DNA of 64,000 bases from Nemertoderma westbladi (lineage: Eukaryota; Xenacoelomorpha; Nemertodermatida; Nemertodermatidae), in contig JAUCBJ010005825.1 in NCBI GenBank assembly GCA_032718475.1, positions 1 to 64,000 of the forward strand, in the 5' to 3' direction. Position 1 is the stretch's first letter. The number at the start of each line of letters is the position of its first letter. Below the pieces are notes generated by a model that was not told the DNA's origin, ran no database searches, and worked only from the letters and a program-made list of their open reading frames with translations. Position numbers and translations under genes: made by a program. Shown piece by piece: positions 19,874-30,263 of the stretch.

Positions 19874-21541
19874 TTGGGAACTTTTATCCAAACAATTGGA
19901 CAAACCATAAAACAATTTAACTCATCCATAAATAATAGAAATAGCATCGAAGAAAATTTTGCATTTAAATGTATAACACAAATTGAAGTCTTAGAAATAA
20001 TAAATAAATTAAAAGATAACAAATCTAGTGGGCCATCAAATATACCAATTAAAATTATAAAATTAATAGCAACAGATATCCTGGTACCACTGACATATAT
20101 AATTAATCAAAGCACGACCAAATCGATATTTCCAGATAAACTTAAATTAGTTAGTGTAACTCCAGTATACAAAAATGGTGATATTGATGATCCAATAACC
20201 TACAGACCGGTAGCAGTAACATCTCCTTTAGCTAAGGTTTTCGAAAGAATAATTTTTAACCAAATATATACACACATAAATATACACAATTTATTATACT
20301 CTAAGCAGTTTGGATTTAGAAAGGGGTATTCAACAGGGGATGCGATAACATATATAACAGAATCATGGCGGGAAAATTTAAACAAAGGAGAATATGTAGC
20401 AGTAGCATTTTTGGACCTAAGTAAGGCGTTTAACTCTATAAATAGAAACTTACTCGTACATAAACTTACTAACATGGGTTTTCACAATACGGCAGTTGAT
20501 CTCATAAGAAATTACCTAACTAATAGGCAGCAAAGGGTTAAATTGGGTAGCACAAATTCTTCATGGCTGACAGAAACGAAAGGGGTACCACAGGGGACAA
20601 TACTTGGGCCTTTACTATTCACAATGTACACAAATGACATTCCTGATATCCATACGAACAATACAAATATAATACAATATGCAGATGACACTGTGATATA
20701 TACAGCACATGTAACTCCTCAAACTGCGGTAAATGTTCTAGAAACTGAAATTCTAAAACTAAATAAAACCTTTGAAGAACACCACCTCAAACTAAATCCA
20801 TCAAAAACTGAATTTTTACTACTCTCACCTAAGGAAAATAAATCAGAATCTGTTTTAACATTAAATATAGGGGGAACAAAACCAATATCCCAATCTCAAT
20901 CAGTTAAATATTTAGGAGTACAAATAGACAAAAAACTACAATGGAAAGAATATATGGAACATATCTTACAAAAGATGACTGTAAGTATTTCATGTTTGCG
21001 TAATATTAAGGGGCAATTAACAAATAGGACAAAGATACATATATATAAGGCTCTTACAATTCCATATCACAATTACTGTTGTCAGCTACTAATATCACTA
21101 CATGATAAATATGGTTATAAAGAAACACTATACAAGTTCGAAAAAGTTCAAAACTATGCATTACGGACAATATTTGGCAAAAAAATAAAAGATACGACTG
21201 GTACTGAACTCAGGGAAAGAGCAAGAATTCCATTGCTGGCTGCTTTACGGGAATACTTTGGTCTTATATATTTCTTCAAATACATATATAAATTATCGCG
21301 ACCATTCAAAACACTGCACTTACCTTTTCCATCTAATAAAAATCTAATTATAAACTCAAGAACAAAAAATATCAAGATTCCCAAAACTAAAAACAGATAT
21401 GGACATGAAAGTTTAGTAGTAAATCTAATAAAAATCTGGAACAAATTGCCCAAAGATGCAAGGATCTCAACATCAATAAACGCATTTAAAAATAAAATAA
21501 AATTACTATATCTATATCAATATAAAAGAGATGATACATAA
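19874..21541 (+). CDS. LINE-C reverse transcriptase
   Basis: About 555 codons without a break. It begins in the RT N-terminal extension (NKSSGPSNIPIKII), then TPVYKNGD, motif A (AFLDLSKAFNSIN, where the second conserved Asp of AFD is Asn), motif B (GVPQGTILGPLLFTMYTND), YADD motif C and the KYLGVQIDKKLQW thumb segment, followed by a C-terminal region ending SINAFKNKIKLLYL. It fits the CR1/L2 type. The first ATG at 19874 falls inside the linker; in the living element it would be fused to the upstream endonuclease. Confidence 0.9.
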   Translation: MGTFIQTIGQTIKQFNSSINNRNSIEENFAFKCITQIEVLEIINKLKDNKSSGPSNIPIKIIKLIATDILVPLTYIINQSTTKSIFPDKLKLVSVTPVYKNGDIDDPITYRPVAVTSPLAKVFERIIFNQIYTHINIHNLLYSKQFGFRKGYSTGDAITYITESWRENLNKGEYVAVAFLDLSKAFNSINRNLLVHKLTNMGFHNTAVDLIRNYLTNRQQRVKLGSTNSSWLTETKGVPQGTILGPLLFTMYTNDIPDIHTNNTNIIQYADDTVIYTAHVTPQTAVNVLETEILKLNKTFEEHHLKLNPSKTEFLLLSPKENKSESVLTLNIGGTKPISQSQSVKYLGVQIDKKLQWKEYMEHILQKMTVSISCLRNIKGQLTNRTKIHIYKALTIPYHNYCCQLLISLHDKYGYKETLYKFEKVQNYALRTIFGKKIKDTTGTELRERARIPLLAALREYFGLIYFFKYIYKLSRPFKTLHLPFPSNKNLIINSRTKNIKIPKTKNRYGHESLVVNLIKIWNKLPKDARISTSINAFKNKIKLLYLYQYKRDDT

Positions 21542-21787
21542 ATATTCCGCGTCACTCACTCCCTACCTTGTGCTTTGTTGTTTTGTTAATTGTATTAGTG
21601 TAATTTGTAGTGTAATATTAGTTAAATATATGTCTTAATATTGGATAATTATTATGTATGTACTAGAATATAATGTTACATAGTAGCATTGGCCCTGTGA
21701 CGCTTAATCACTCAAATTATCAGTGTGTACTTTTGTGCGTACTGCCTCAATAGAGTTTTAGCTATATTGAGTTTTAACGTGATTAAA

Positions 21788-21822
21788 AGAAATAAAACTA
21801 AACTAAACTAAACTAAGTTTAA
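21788..21822 (+). repeat. LINE-C 3' tail (ACTAA)n
   Basis: Several copies of AAACT/ACTAA follow a 3' UTR of about 250 bases after the RT stop. This is the expected microsatellite tail of a CR1-like element. Confidence 0.7.
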
Positions 21823-22985
21823 CTATAACCTGAGTTCAACTATAAATAAAGTGGAATAGGTCTGTCCTATTTAGTTTAAGAATAATTCTAAACCACCAAA
21901 TATTCAGGTCACTGTCTAGTCAGGCAAATTACCGTTATTTGGGAAGATTTTTATTATTTAAAAATAGCAAAGATTCAACCCGGAGTGGTGTATTATTTTG
22001 ATTTTTTTGGTGTAGACCGAATTTTTGTCGAATTGTGACCGCTGCGGTATCTAAACTAAATATTAACGTTATCCTGGGATAACACAACCCCTATACACCA
22101 ATAAAGGGCTGTTGGTTGAAAGCACTGCAGCAATCGTCTTGGGACGTTTTTTCATACTGATTGCCTCTGTTGCCGGGATTCCAGGCGAATCCACCGCAAG
22201 CTTTCGTATCCTCGAAAAAATAAAACCCTTACCTTATAGGGCTGCTCGATTCCTAGGCAGTTTCGAGCGGCTGTCTTTCCTTTACAACCAGGTTTGGAAT
22301 TCGGTTTGGAAAACGCACAGATTCCTGATGAAGTGGTGAAAATCCACGCACACCGAACGTGTCATTTTATCTGATCTGACAGAAAAATAAAATAATAATC
22401 GCGTCTCTCTTTCCCCCCCAAGCAGGAGTACAGTACAATCTGTGTTGACGTGAAAACCTACATCTATGTGTCTTCATGAAGTGTTTTCACACCTCTCCTT
22501 TAGGAGTCGGTGAAGTTCTCTTAGGTTGTTGATAATAAGCTAGGTTTTACGTGACACAGATAATTGGGGTTGGGTGGTGTGCATATTTGGTGCAATTTCA
22601 CTTTGAGTGTCGGTGATTTATCACGCAGTGCTCAAAGAAAAATTATCTGCCCCACTGTTCTAGAACGTTTGGACTGAACACTCATTTTTTTTGTGAACAC
22701 GTTTTTTGGCCGACCTGAAAGTCGGTAAGTTGGGAGTGCTCAGGATTTAATTCTCTGCACAAAGGGCCTTGGTACAAACCTTGGCTGATTGTATTCCTCC
22801 ATCAGGGGGTATATAAGTCTTACCCAACTTTATAAATTTTTACGGCAAAACGAAAATTTACAATACCTTTTTTTTAAGTTTCCGTTGGAAAAAGCTCTGG
22901 AGATATTCCATTGCCGGCTGTTTTAGACCAACCTCTCGACCTCGGTTGAGACCAGTAAGTTCCTAGTAACGTGGAAACTGAAGAG
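21823..22985. other. Non-coding region upstream of BEL3 gag
   Basis: No convincing gene; a 75-codon frame at 22112 has no recognisable content. A TATA-like GGGTATATAAG at 22805-22815 and the position ahead of a gag suggest an LTR/leader, but no matching second LTR exists in the window, so limits cannot be set. A small hairpin with GTCGGTAAGT lies at 22709-22731. Confidence 0.35.
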
Positions 22986-22986
22986 G

Positions 22987-23217
22987 AACTTGGGAAACAA
23001 GCCAATACTTGGTGCCACCAACTTGGGAAACAAGCCAATACTTGGTGCCACCAACTTGGGAAACAAGCCAATACTTGGTGCCACCAACTTGGGAAACAAG
23101 CCAATACTTGGTGCCACCAACTTGGGAAACAAGCCAATACTTGGTGCCACCAACTTGGGAAACAAGCCAATACTTGGTGCCACCAACTTGGGAAACAAGC
23201 CAATACTTGGTGCCACC
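22987..23217 (+). repeat. 33-bp tandem repeat, 7 units
   Basis: Seven essentially identical units starting at 22987, 23020, 23053, 23086, 23119, 23152 and 23185, with a partial eighth. Each contains the dyad TTGGTGCCACCAA. Because 33 is a multiple of three, several frames stay open (for example repeating LGKQANTWCHQ), but this is a property of the repeat. It sits about 190 bases before the presumed gag start of BEL3. Confidence 0.95.
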
Positions 23218-23403
23218 AACTTGGTCCAACAAACTTCTTTCAGAAAGGTAAAATTTTCAAAAAAGTGTTCATTCCTACCTATAGAGGAGTTGATCCTAAG
23301 TACTACCCTAATTTAGATCAAAATACAATATTCGGGTGGGCCCCTGTAATTAAGCCAGCCCGACAAAATTAATAAAGAGTTGATCCTCCGGATAGGGTCC
23401 AAC

Positions 23404-25731
23404 ATGTCTGACGCAACGCAATCGTCGACGGACACGGCGAGAGACCCATCAACCAATTGCGGACCACACAAAACACAACGCCAATTGCGCATCCCGTGGT
23501 GGAACTGCACACTTCTATTCGGGCTGATGGAACCCCAATAGTGTCTCCCCGACACTCTGATTACGACCCAGGAGGACGAGACACCCGTTCGCGTCCTTCA
23601 GCTAACCCAAATGCGACGACTCCCAGGCGCAGGGGAATTGCAGTATCCCCTAGCGCGAGTCGATCCTCCAGACACACCAATAACATTCCCGGTGATGACA
23701 TTCCGATTCATCCACACCTACAAATCGCCGCTATGAGAAGAGCCTCAGAAACAACTCGATCTCCAATTGTCACATGGCACCGTTCAGAACGATCCTCAAA
23801 TGTAGAACAGATAGAGGTCACCATGGCGACATGTAACCGGCAATTGGACAGTATAAAGCCCTTTTAACACGCGCGGCTAAGGAAGTAAATTATGGAATCC
23901 AACAAGATACCTTGGATAAACCGCGCGCTGAAGAAATACGGCGGAAGATGAATCGACAAAGAAATGACTGTATGAGTCACATCAGCACTCAACGAGATTT
24001 GTTAATAAGAGATGGAGGTCGGGCAGAAGTTTCAGGGAAAATGACTGTATATCTTCCCAATACATGGAAAAGTTCACGGAGACCCAGGATATAATTACCT
24101 TTCACCTTCTGTTCATGTCGGGTAATGAAGACCAACTCCTAAGAGGAACTTCCCCATTGACTGAAATTCCTGTCACAACCCGACATTCCACCCCCCGTGA
24201 GCTCTTAAACATATGAGACGGATATTCGTTCAAGTAACGACGTACAACTAGAGACAGCCCCTGTCAATCCCACTCATCGGCGTCTCAGGAACTCAACAAC
24301 CCATGAAAATTCCCCACAAATGAGTTGGGATTATGAAAGCATTCCAGCACAAAAAAGCACTCCAGCCGAACATCTCTGACGGCGAGCACGCTGCGAGGAC
24401 TTCCCCAGGAAAGCCCCAACCTCCCCACAAGTAATTATTGTCAAAGTGTGATGTCATCAATTGGACAAGAGTTTACTACAGCGCCATCACCCTTCCGACC
24501 CTATGAATTATATGGAACCCGTTCCCTTGTTCCATCTGTGATGTCCGCCAGGTCACTCAGGTCAGACCATTCCCAGACCTCAAGAGTTTCATAAAGATCG
24601 AGAATATCGGAAACTGATCACATTCTGAGCGATAAAAGAAGGATCCTAGAATGCACTCAAGAACAAGAACAAACTAGAAAACTCAAAGAATACGAGGCCA
24701 GAAGGTTCGCTGAAATGTTGGATAGCCAAAATAAAAAATTAAAACTTCAAGCGGAACAACAAAAGTCCGAAACAAGACGTAAAACAAAATAACAAAGGTT
24801 AGAAATAAATAAACAAAAACTGGAGATGGAAAGCCATGGGGAACAAAAAAGATTGGAAATGGAACGCCAAGCGGAACAAGAAAGGTTGGAAATGGAATGC
24901 CAAGTGGAACAAAAAAGGTTGAAAATTGAACGCCAAGCAGAACAAGATAACCTAGAGTTAAGGCGTAAGGAAAAACAACAGCTCTTGGAGGAAGAATACC
25001 AAGCAGAACAAGATGATTTCCAACGGGAGGAACAACTAAGAACGGCGGAACAACAAAGAATAGACTGGGCACTCCAATTACGTCATAAAGAAAGAGAACT
25101 TGACTATAGCACTCAACTCTTACGTGATACACAAGTCGCTACAGAGTATTGAATTCGTATGGAGGAAGTTGAAGATAAAAGGAGAGAAGGAGAAGATGTT
25201 CCAGAACCCACTACACCGAACATCCCCCTAATAGACACTAGAAGCTCCCTAGACCGACCTCAATACGAACCTGTTAAAGTTGAGTCACCAAAACGTCTCA
25301 GAAATACAACAAACAGAACCCTTGCAGAGGGAACGGGAAGAGCACGTAGACAAAACTCTTATAGATGAATCGACGAGTAATGATAATGATAATGTTAATG
25401 ATAATGACACTGAACAATTGGGACAGGTTTCTGGCAAGGTGGGGCCTACCTTCCCTCCCTCACAGGAGGGGTTGGAGGTATACTACCCTCAGATTCTGTC
25501 AATAAAGGACTGCTAAATATAACAAATGAACAGTTAGTGGAGGCTCTGCATGCAATAAATGAGGCAAATAAAGAGCCCATTAGCGATGAGAAGACACCAA
25601 CCCGATATGTAACACATAAACCACGTAGACCCACGCGCCGGAATCTCAGCATGAGAACTGATTCTGAAGACTCCAGTGCCAAGTTTAAAATGCCTCCTCC
25701 TCAAAAAGTTGACCCAGATAATTATTGTTGA
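23404..25731 (+). pseudogene. gag: BEL3 gag remnant
   Basis: Starts MSDATQSSTDTARD at 23404 and then needs frame changes near 23455, 23870, 24090, 24790 and 25150. Recognisable parts are a Ser/Pro-rich head containing RRGIAVSPSASRSSR, which matches NRGIASIPSGVRPSR in BELb gag at about 45430; a long Glu/Gln/Arg coiled coil (24650-25150, repeating MERQAEQERLEM-type units); and an RTDSEDSSA segment resembling RTDTESSDEE of BEL1 gag. So this is the N-terminal half of a BEL-type gag related to BELb, on the plus strand. It stops where LINE-F sequence begins; no capsid, CCHC or pol follows. Too decayed to be expressed. Confidence 0.65.
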
Positions 25732-25734
25732 TAA

Positions 25735-26029
25735 TTACGTTGATAATTACATAGTTTTACGTAAGAATAGGGACAGACACGGTGGTGGTGTCTGTACTTA
25801 CATTCGATGTGATTTAGCTTTTAATCGTAGGGAAGATTTAGAGACTTGTGACGAAGTTTTACTGGTGGAACTTTTACTTCCTAAAACTAAACCTATTTTA
25901 ATCGGTACTTTATATCGGCCCCCTAAACAATCAGATTTTTTGCAAAATTTTGAAAATACAATTTTATGTAATCTTAGGTCAGACTGTGAAATATATTTCT
26001 TAGGTGATTTTAATATCTGTTACCATCAC
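25735..26029 (+). pseudogene. LINE-F endonuclease fragment
   Basis: About 95 codons of an APE endonuclease: NRDRHGGGVCTYIR, EVLLVELLLPKTK, IGTLYRPPKQSDFL and YFLGDFNI. Composition is AT-rich like LINE-C and LINE-D, unlike the sequence on either side. The N-terminal and C-terminal parts of the domain and the RT are missing. The fragment happens to be in frame with the next fragment. Confidence 0.75.
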
Positions 26030-26557
26030 AAAGCATCCCCTCGCACTGGCGGCATGGGCCTACGCAACCCCGTCGCAGAGGCCGCCATTTCCTACAGGGT
26101 GTCACAAAGTGGAACGCGAGCCCTATCACGGGCAATCCTGGGCGACGACGAATTCTCTTTGGCGGGACATCTAGAATGCCTCCAATACGCGAGGAAGGCT
26201 GGGCGGGTAGAACAGCTGGCCCGCGAGGAAGACCAGTATAAGGAAGTGGTGGAGGAGATGCCTAAAGACCGACGAAGGACTATCCAACACGCTGCGGACT
26301 ACCGCTCGGGTGGGTGGATCTCCTCCCTCCCGATATCGGAACACCAGCTGGCGCGTTTGAGAGTCAGACCCAGGCATTGATTGATACAAAGGTAATGAAC
26401 CTTGATGCCGGGTCTTACTCAAGCCGCGCCCCAATGAGTGTTCTCGAGTCCGCTGAGGATGCTAAGAAGTGGCTCTATGCCGACGCCGTTTCTGATCGTT
26501 GTGGCAACTTCTCCCCGTTTGTTGCCTCGTGCGACGGGATCGTGAAGGAAGGAGGTG
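26030..26557 (+). pseudogene. C-terminal fragment of an RT/restriction-like endonuclease retroelement
   Basis: Two frames carry pieces that I recognise, from memory of repeat-derived proteins in marine animals, as the region after the RT in elements with a YLDDG-type RT: GGMGLRNPVAEAA, SGGWISSLPISEHQL, then after an internal deletion and frame change LIDTKVMNLDAGSY and GNFSPFVASCDGIV. The D-containing KVMNLDAGSY segment would fall in the restriction-like endonuclease. This may be the missing C-terminus type of the element at 59289-63302. GC-rich compared with its left neighbour. Identification is tentative. Confidence 0.45.
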
Positions 26558-28100
26558 AAGGGGAAGGAAGATAGATACAGCACTAGGGCCGTCGATATGA
26601 TCCGACGTGGCTTCTACGTAGACGACGGAATGGAGAAATACGGTTAAGGAGATACTGGACACGGGGCGCGAGGTTCGCGACATCCTAAAAGGATCCGGCT
26701 TTAACCTGACCAAATTCCAATCCAGTTCGGAAGAATTTATCAAGGCGATAGAGGACAAGAGACCAGAATCGACCATGGATAATCCCACAACAGCCAAAGG
26801 GCAGGACATGGCGATTAAGAGAACAGAATCTCAACAGAAGGCATTGGGAATCGTGTGGAACAGAGAGACAGACAAACTGAAGTATCAGCTGAGCCAGGAG
26901 GGCGCAGACATCCACACGAAGAGGGGCTATGTATCGTATATAGCAAGGATATACGATCCCCTAGGCCTAGCATCCCCATTATTAGTTACGGGGAAACAGA
27001 TACTCAAGAGAGTATACAAATTGAAGGATGAGTGGGACGTAGAGGTACCAGAGGAAATCAAGAAACAGTGGAGTAAGTGGACAGGAGACTTGGAGAAGAT
27101 GGGAACATACAACACGCCACGAGTGTATTTTCCGGATGGGAACATGACGAATCTGGACCTACACATGTTCTCCGATGCGTCGTTGGAGGCGTACGGAGCG
27201 GCACTCTACTTAGTACAACGAGAGGGGGCTCATAAGCCCAGACTAGCCTTTAGCAAAGCAAAGTCAACGCCGCCAGATTCAGCATCAGTTCCCAAGTTAG
27301 AATTGACAGCGGCCACAGAACTGGAAAGGTGGCACTACTGCCCAACGGACGAGAACCCAGCGGACTTGTTGTCGAGGGGCGTGGTACGCCACACTTTCTT
27401 GAAGAAGGAAGTATTGTGGCAACATGAGCCACAATTTCTGAGCGATAAGGAAGCCTGGCCGCCGATGAGAAAGGTGGACCCGGGCTCAGAAGTAGTGTCA
27501 GAGGGAGAAGAGGGAGATTCAGAGGGAGAAGAGATATACTCCCAGATGGTGAGGGAGATTAGGGACGTGCAACCAAGACGAGAACTGTACGATAACCCGA
27601 CGGATAAATTCCTCAGCTACAGTTCTAGTTGGTATAAGACCAAGAAACTAGTGGCGTACTGGAGAGCCTTCGGGAATTTCCTCGCGGGAGTTGGCAGAGA
27701 CAAGAAGATCAGGACATCCATAGATCTGGAAGGAGCGGCAAAGGCAATCATCCGCTATGAACAACGGAAGAACTATGGCGACGAGGTAGAACGCGTCGGT
27801 AACCAACAGCACCTCCGACGGGACAGCGAGCTGATCACACTGTCGCCACAACTTAATGACGACGGGATTCTAGTAATGAATTCTAGGGTGGGATACAACA
27901 ACAGCATAATCGTACCACCGAAACCCATCATCATTCCAACAGGATCGCCAATAGTTCACCAGATTATCTGGGACTCCCATAAATCGATATTGCACGGGGG
28001 CACCAACCGAACCCTCACGGAGATAAGGAGGACCTTTTGGGTCAAACAGTTGAGGAAGAAGGTAAAAGCGGTGGTGAGGCAGTGCCAGACCTGCCGATGA
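26558..28100 (+). pseudogene. pol: BELb copy 1 pol: RT end, RNase H, integrase start
   Basis: Retains the RT end after the YVDD region, then KLKYQLSQEGADIHTKRGY, the RNase H start HMFSDASLEAYGAAL with the catalytic Asp present, and the integrase zinc-binding region HKSILHGGTNRT to CQTCR. Compared with the full-length copy, 162 bp (54 codons) are missing at 27311, removing the WTDS segment of RNase H. The frame ends with TGA at 28098-28100, where the other copy has CGA. The ATG at 26775 is not a natural start; this is an internal piece of pol. Confidence 0.85.
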
Positions 28101-29086
28101 GCGAAGAAGGAGCGAGCCATACAAGAGATGGCGCCACTACCAGCGAGTAGAGTAAGACAGCACGACCCGCCATTTACGCATTGCGGTGTGGACATGTTCG
28201 GGCCGATAAAGATCAAGGTGATGCGGCACACGGAGAAACGCTACGGTATCATCTTCGTATGTAACAACACACGGGCAGTAGGGATAGAACTCGCCCAAGA
28301 TGCAACCGCATCAGCATTCATTAATGCTTTAGAAAGGTTTAGAGACCGCAAAGGTGGGACGATCGCTGTGATATACAGCGACAACGGCACCAATTTTGTG
28401 GGGGCAGAGAATGAGATGGCAGAGGCCTTGGACATCTTAGAAGGGGAGGAAGTCAGGGCGGCCATGAGACGACGACAAGTAAAGTGGGAGAGAAGGACGC
28501 CGTATGCACCACATACACTAGGGTGCGTCGAGAGATTGGTGGGCAGTTCAAAGCATCTAATGACGAAGCTAATGAACACCCACATGGTCACTGAGGACGT
28601 CTTACAGACAGTGCTTGCGAAGTGCGAGGGGATCATTAATAGCAGACCGCTATACCCGGAGAATGATGACCCTGAGTCACTAGACGTGCTGACGCCTAGC
28701 CATTTCCTGATGGAAAGGCCAGCGACCATCGATATGCGGGGTGTAGACCCAGATGACATACACTCCCGCCAGAGTTGGAAAGTCGCTAAAGCGATAAGCG
28801 CAGAGTATTGGAGAAGGTGGTTGAGGAATACCTACCCACGCTTCACAAACGAAGCAAGTGGAGGAAGACAAATAGAGAGTTAAGAGAGGGAGATCTCGTG
28901 ATCGTCACGGATGATACCATCATCAACAACCAGTGGCAGTTGGCGAGAGTGATAGGCACTTACTCCGATGAGGACGGAAGAGTCCGATCGGTAGAAGTGC
29001 GGATAGGTGGTAAGATAGGTGCGAAAGACAGAAACACCTACAGGAGAGCTGTAGGGAAATGCTGTCTGTTAGAAGGGGCACCTTAG
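28101..29086 (+). pseudogene. pol: BELb copy 1 integrase core and C-terminus
   Basis: Integrase catalytic core with D in CGVDMFGP, D in IYSDNGTNFVG and E in LGCVERLVGSSK, followed by the BEL-type C-terminal domain (RQSWKVAKAISAEYW, then LREGDLVIVTDDT). A one-base loss near 28817 moves the last 90 codons (to 29086) to another frame. The catalytic triad is present. Confidence 0.85.
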
Positions 29087-30263
29087 TGGAGTTAGAGAAG
29101 AGTTTAGTCGTCCAAGCTTTGGACTGAGGGGGGTGGGATTGAGGGCGAGACGCCCTTCCCACACATAAAAAATAGAAAATAAAAATAGATAAAAATAGAA
29201 AATAAAAATAAAATAATAGTACATAGTAGGTACGCAGTTAGTAGGCAGAAGTTAGTCAGTAAGAAGGTACGTAGTACCTAGAGTTAGTTAGTTAGTTAGG
29301 AGGTACGTAGTACCTAGAGTTAGTTAGTTAGTTAGGAGGTACGTAGTACCTAGAGTTAGTTAGTTAGTTAGGAGGTACGTAGTACCGCTAGTTAGAGAGG
29401 AGTTAGAGGGTACGTAGTACCGCTAGTTAAGTAGAGAGTTAGAGGGTACGTAGTACTGTTAGTTAGAGAGTTAGAGGGTACATAGTACCGCTAGTTAGAG
29501 AGGAGTTAGAGGGTACGTAGTACCGCTAGTTAGAGAGGAGTTAGAGGGTACGTAGTACCGCTAGTTAGAGAGTTAGAGGGTATGTAGTACCGCTAGTTAA
29601 GTAGAGAGTTAGAGGGTACGTAGTACCGTTAATTAGAGAGTTAGAGGGTACGTAGTACCGTTAGTTAGAGAAGAGTTAGAGGGTACGTAGTACCGTTAGT
29701 TAGAGAAGAGTTAGAGGGTACGTAGTACCGTTAGTTAGAGAAGAGTTAGAGTTAGAGGGTACGTAGTACCGTTAGTTAGAGAGAGAGTAAGAGGTAAAAG
29801 GGTATATAAGATATAGATATTAGTTAGCAGTTAGTAGCGAGAGGGGGGCATATGAGTACAGCTGGGTAAATCGTGTGGCCACGCGACGCATACTGCTGTA
29901 CTGCACAGGCCCACAGAGTAGGCCAGAATGTGGATTAGAGAATAAAACAATCCATAGGCAATAGTAAGTAGTAGGACAGTAGAATTAAAATTAAGCTAAA
30001 AATAAATAGAATAGGGCTGAAAGTTACAAATTAAGGCAACACTAGGAAAGTTATTCTGGAACATAATAAAAGTAACGGACAGAAATCGAAATTAGGGTGT
30101 ATTTACTAGCTTCAGAATTAATTAGTAATAATTTAGGCTAAAAGGCGCAGTTAAGTAAGAAATAGGCCATTATCGGACCGTACAGAACATCCTAGATACA
30201 TCACTCATCTGTATTGCGCCTTGGTAAGGCACCACCTTGCAGGTGAGCGAGTAAGTGTTCGGA
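29087..30263 (+). repeat. Palindrome-rich tandem array between pol and ORF3 (copy 1)
   Basis: From about 29263 to 29785 the dyad GGTACGTAGTACC recurs every 30-40 bases, separated by AGTTAGAGAGTTAGAGG-type spacers; more than a dozen copies. No gene. From 29800 to 30060 there is unique sequence absent from the full-length copy. Just ahead of ORF3, CCACCTTGCAGGTGAGCG resembles a splice acceptor/donor. Confidence 0.85.

Larger units (their letters stand above)
18300..21822 (+). mobile_element. LINE-C, CR1/L2-like non-LTR retrotransposon
   Basis: Complete in outline: hydrophobic N-terminus with a 2A-like motif, APE endonuclease, linker, RT, 3' UTR and a terminal (ACTAA)n tail around 21790-21822. 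Codon and base composition are much more AT-rich than the neighbouring BEL elements. The endonuclease and linker frames are broken several times (A10 run at 19067-19076, near 19215, an inserted hairpin at 19519-19557, near 19855), while the RT frame is intact. Confidence 0.85.

Noticed and set aside
22112-22339. 75-codon frame upstream of BEL3
   Set aside because: Short, no similarity, no conserved neighbour.
22700-22760. Spliced-leader RNA gene (hairpin with GGTAAGT)
   Set aside because: No convincing Sm site or repeated copies; one hairpin with a donor-like word is not enough.
22987-23217. CRISPR-like array
   Set aside because: Units are contiguous with no unique spacers, and the setting is an animal retroelement.
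22971-23372. Open frames through the 33-bp repeat (several, both strands)
   Set aside because: They follow from a repeat unit divisible by three without stops; no domain or start context supports a protein.
29263-29785. CRISPR-like or satellite origin for the GGTACGTAGTACC array
   Set aside because: Spacers are themselves repetitive and the array lies at a fixed place inside BELb copies.
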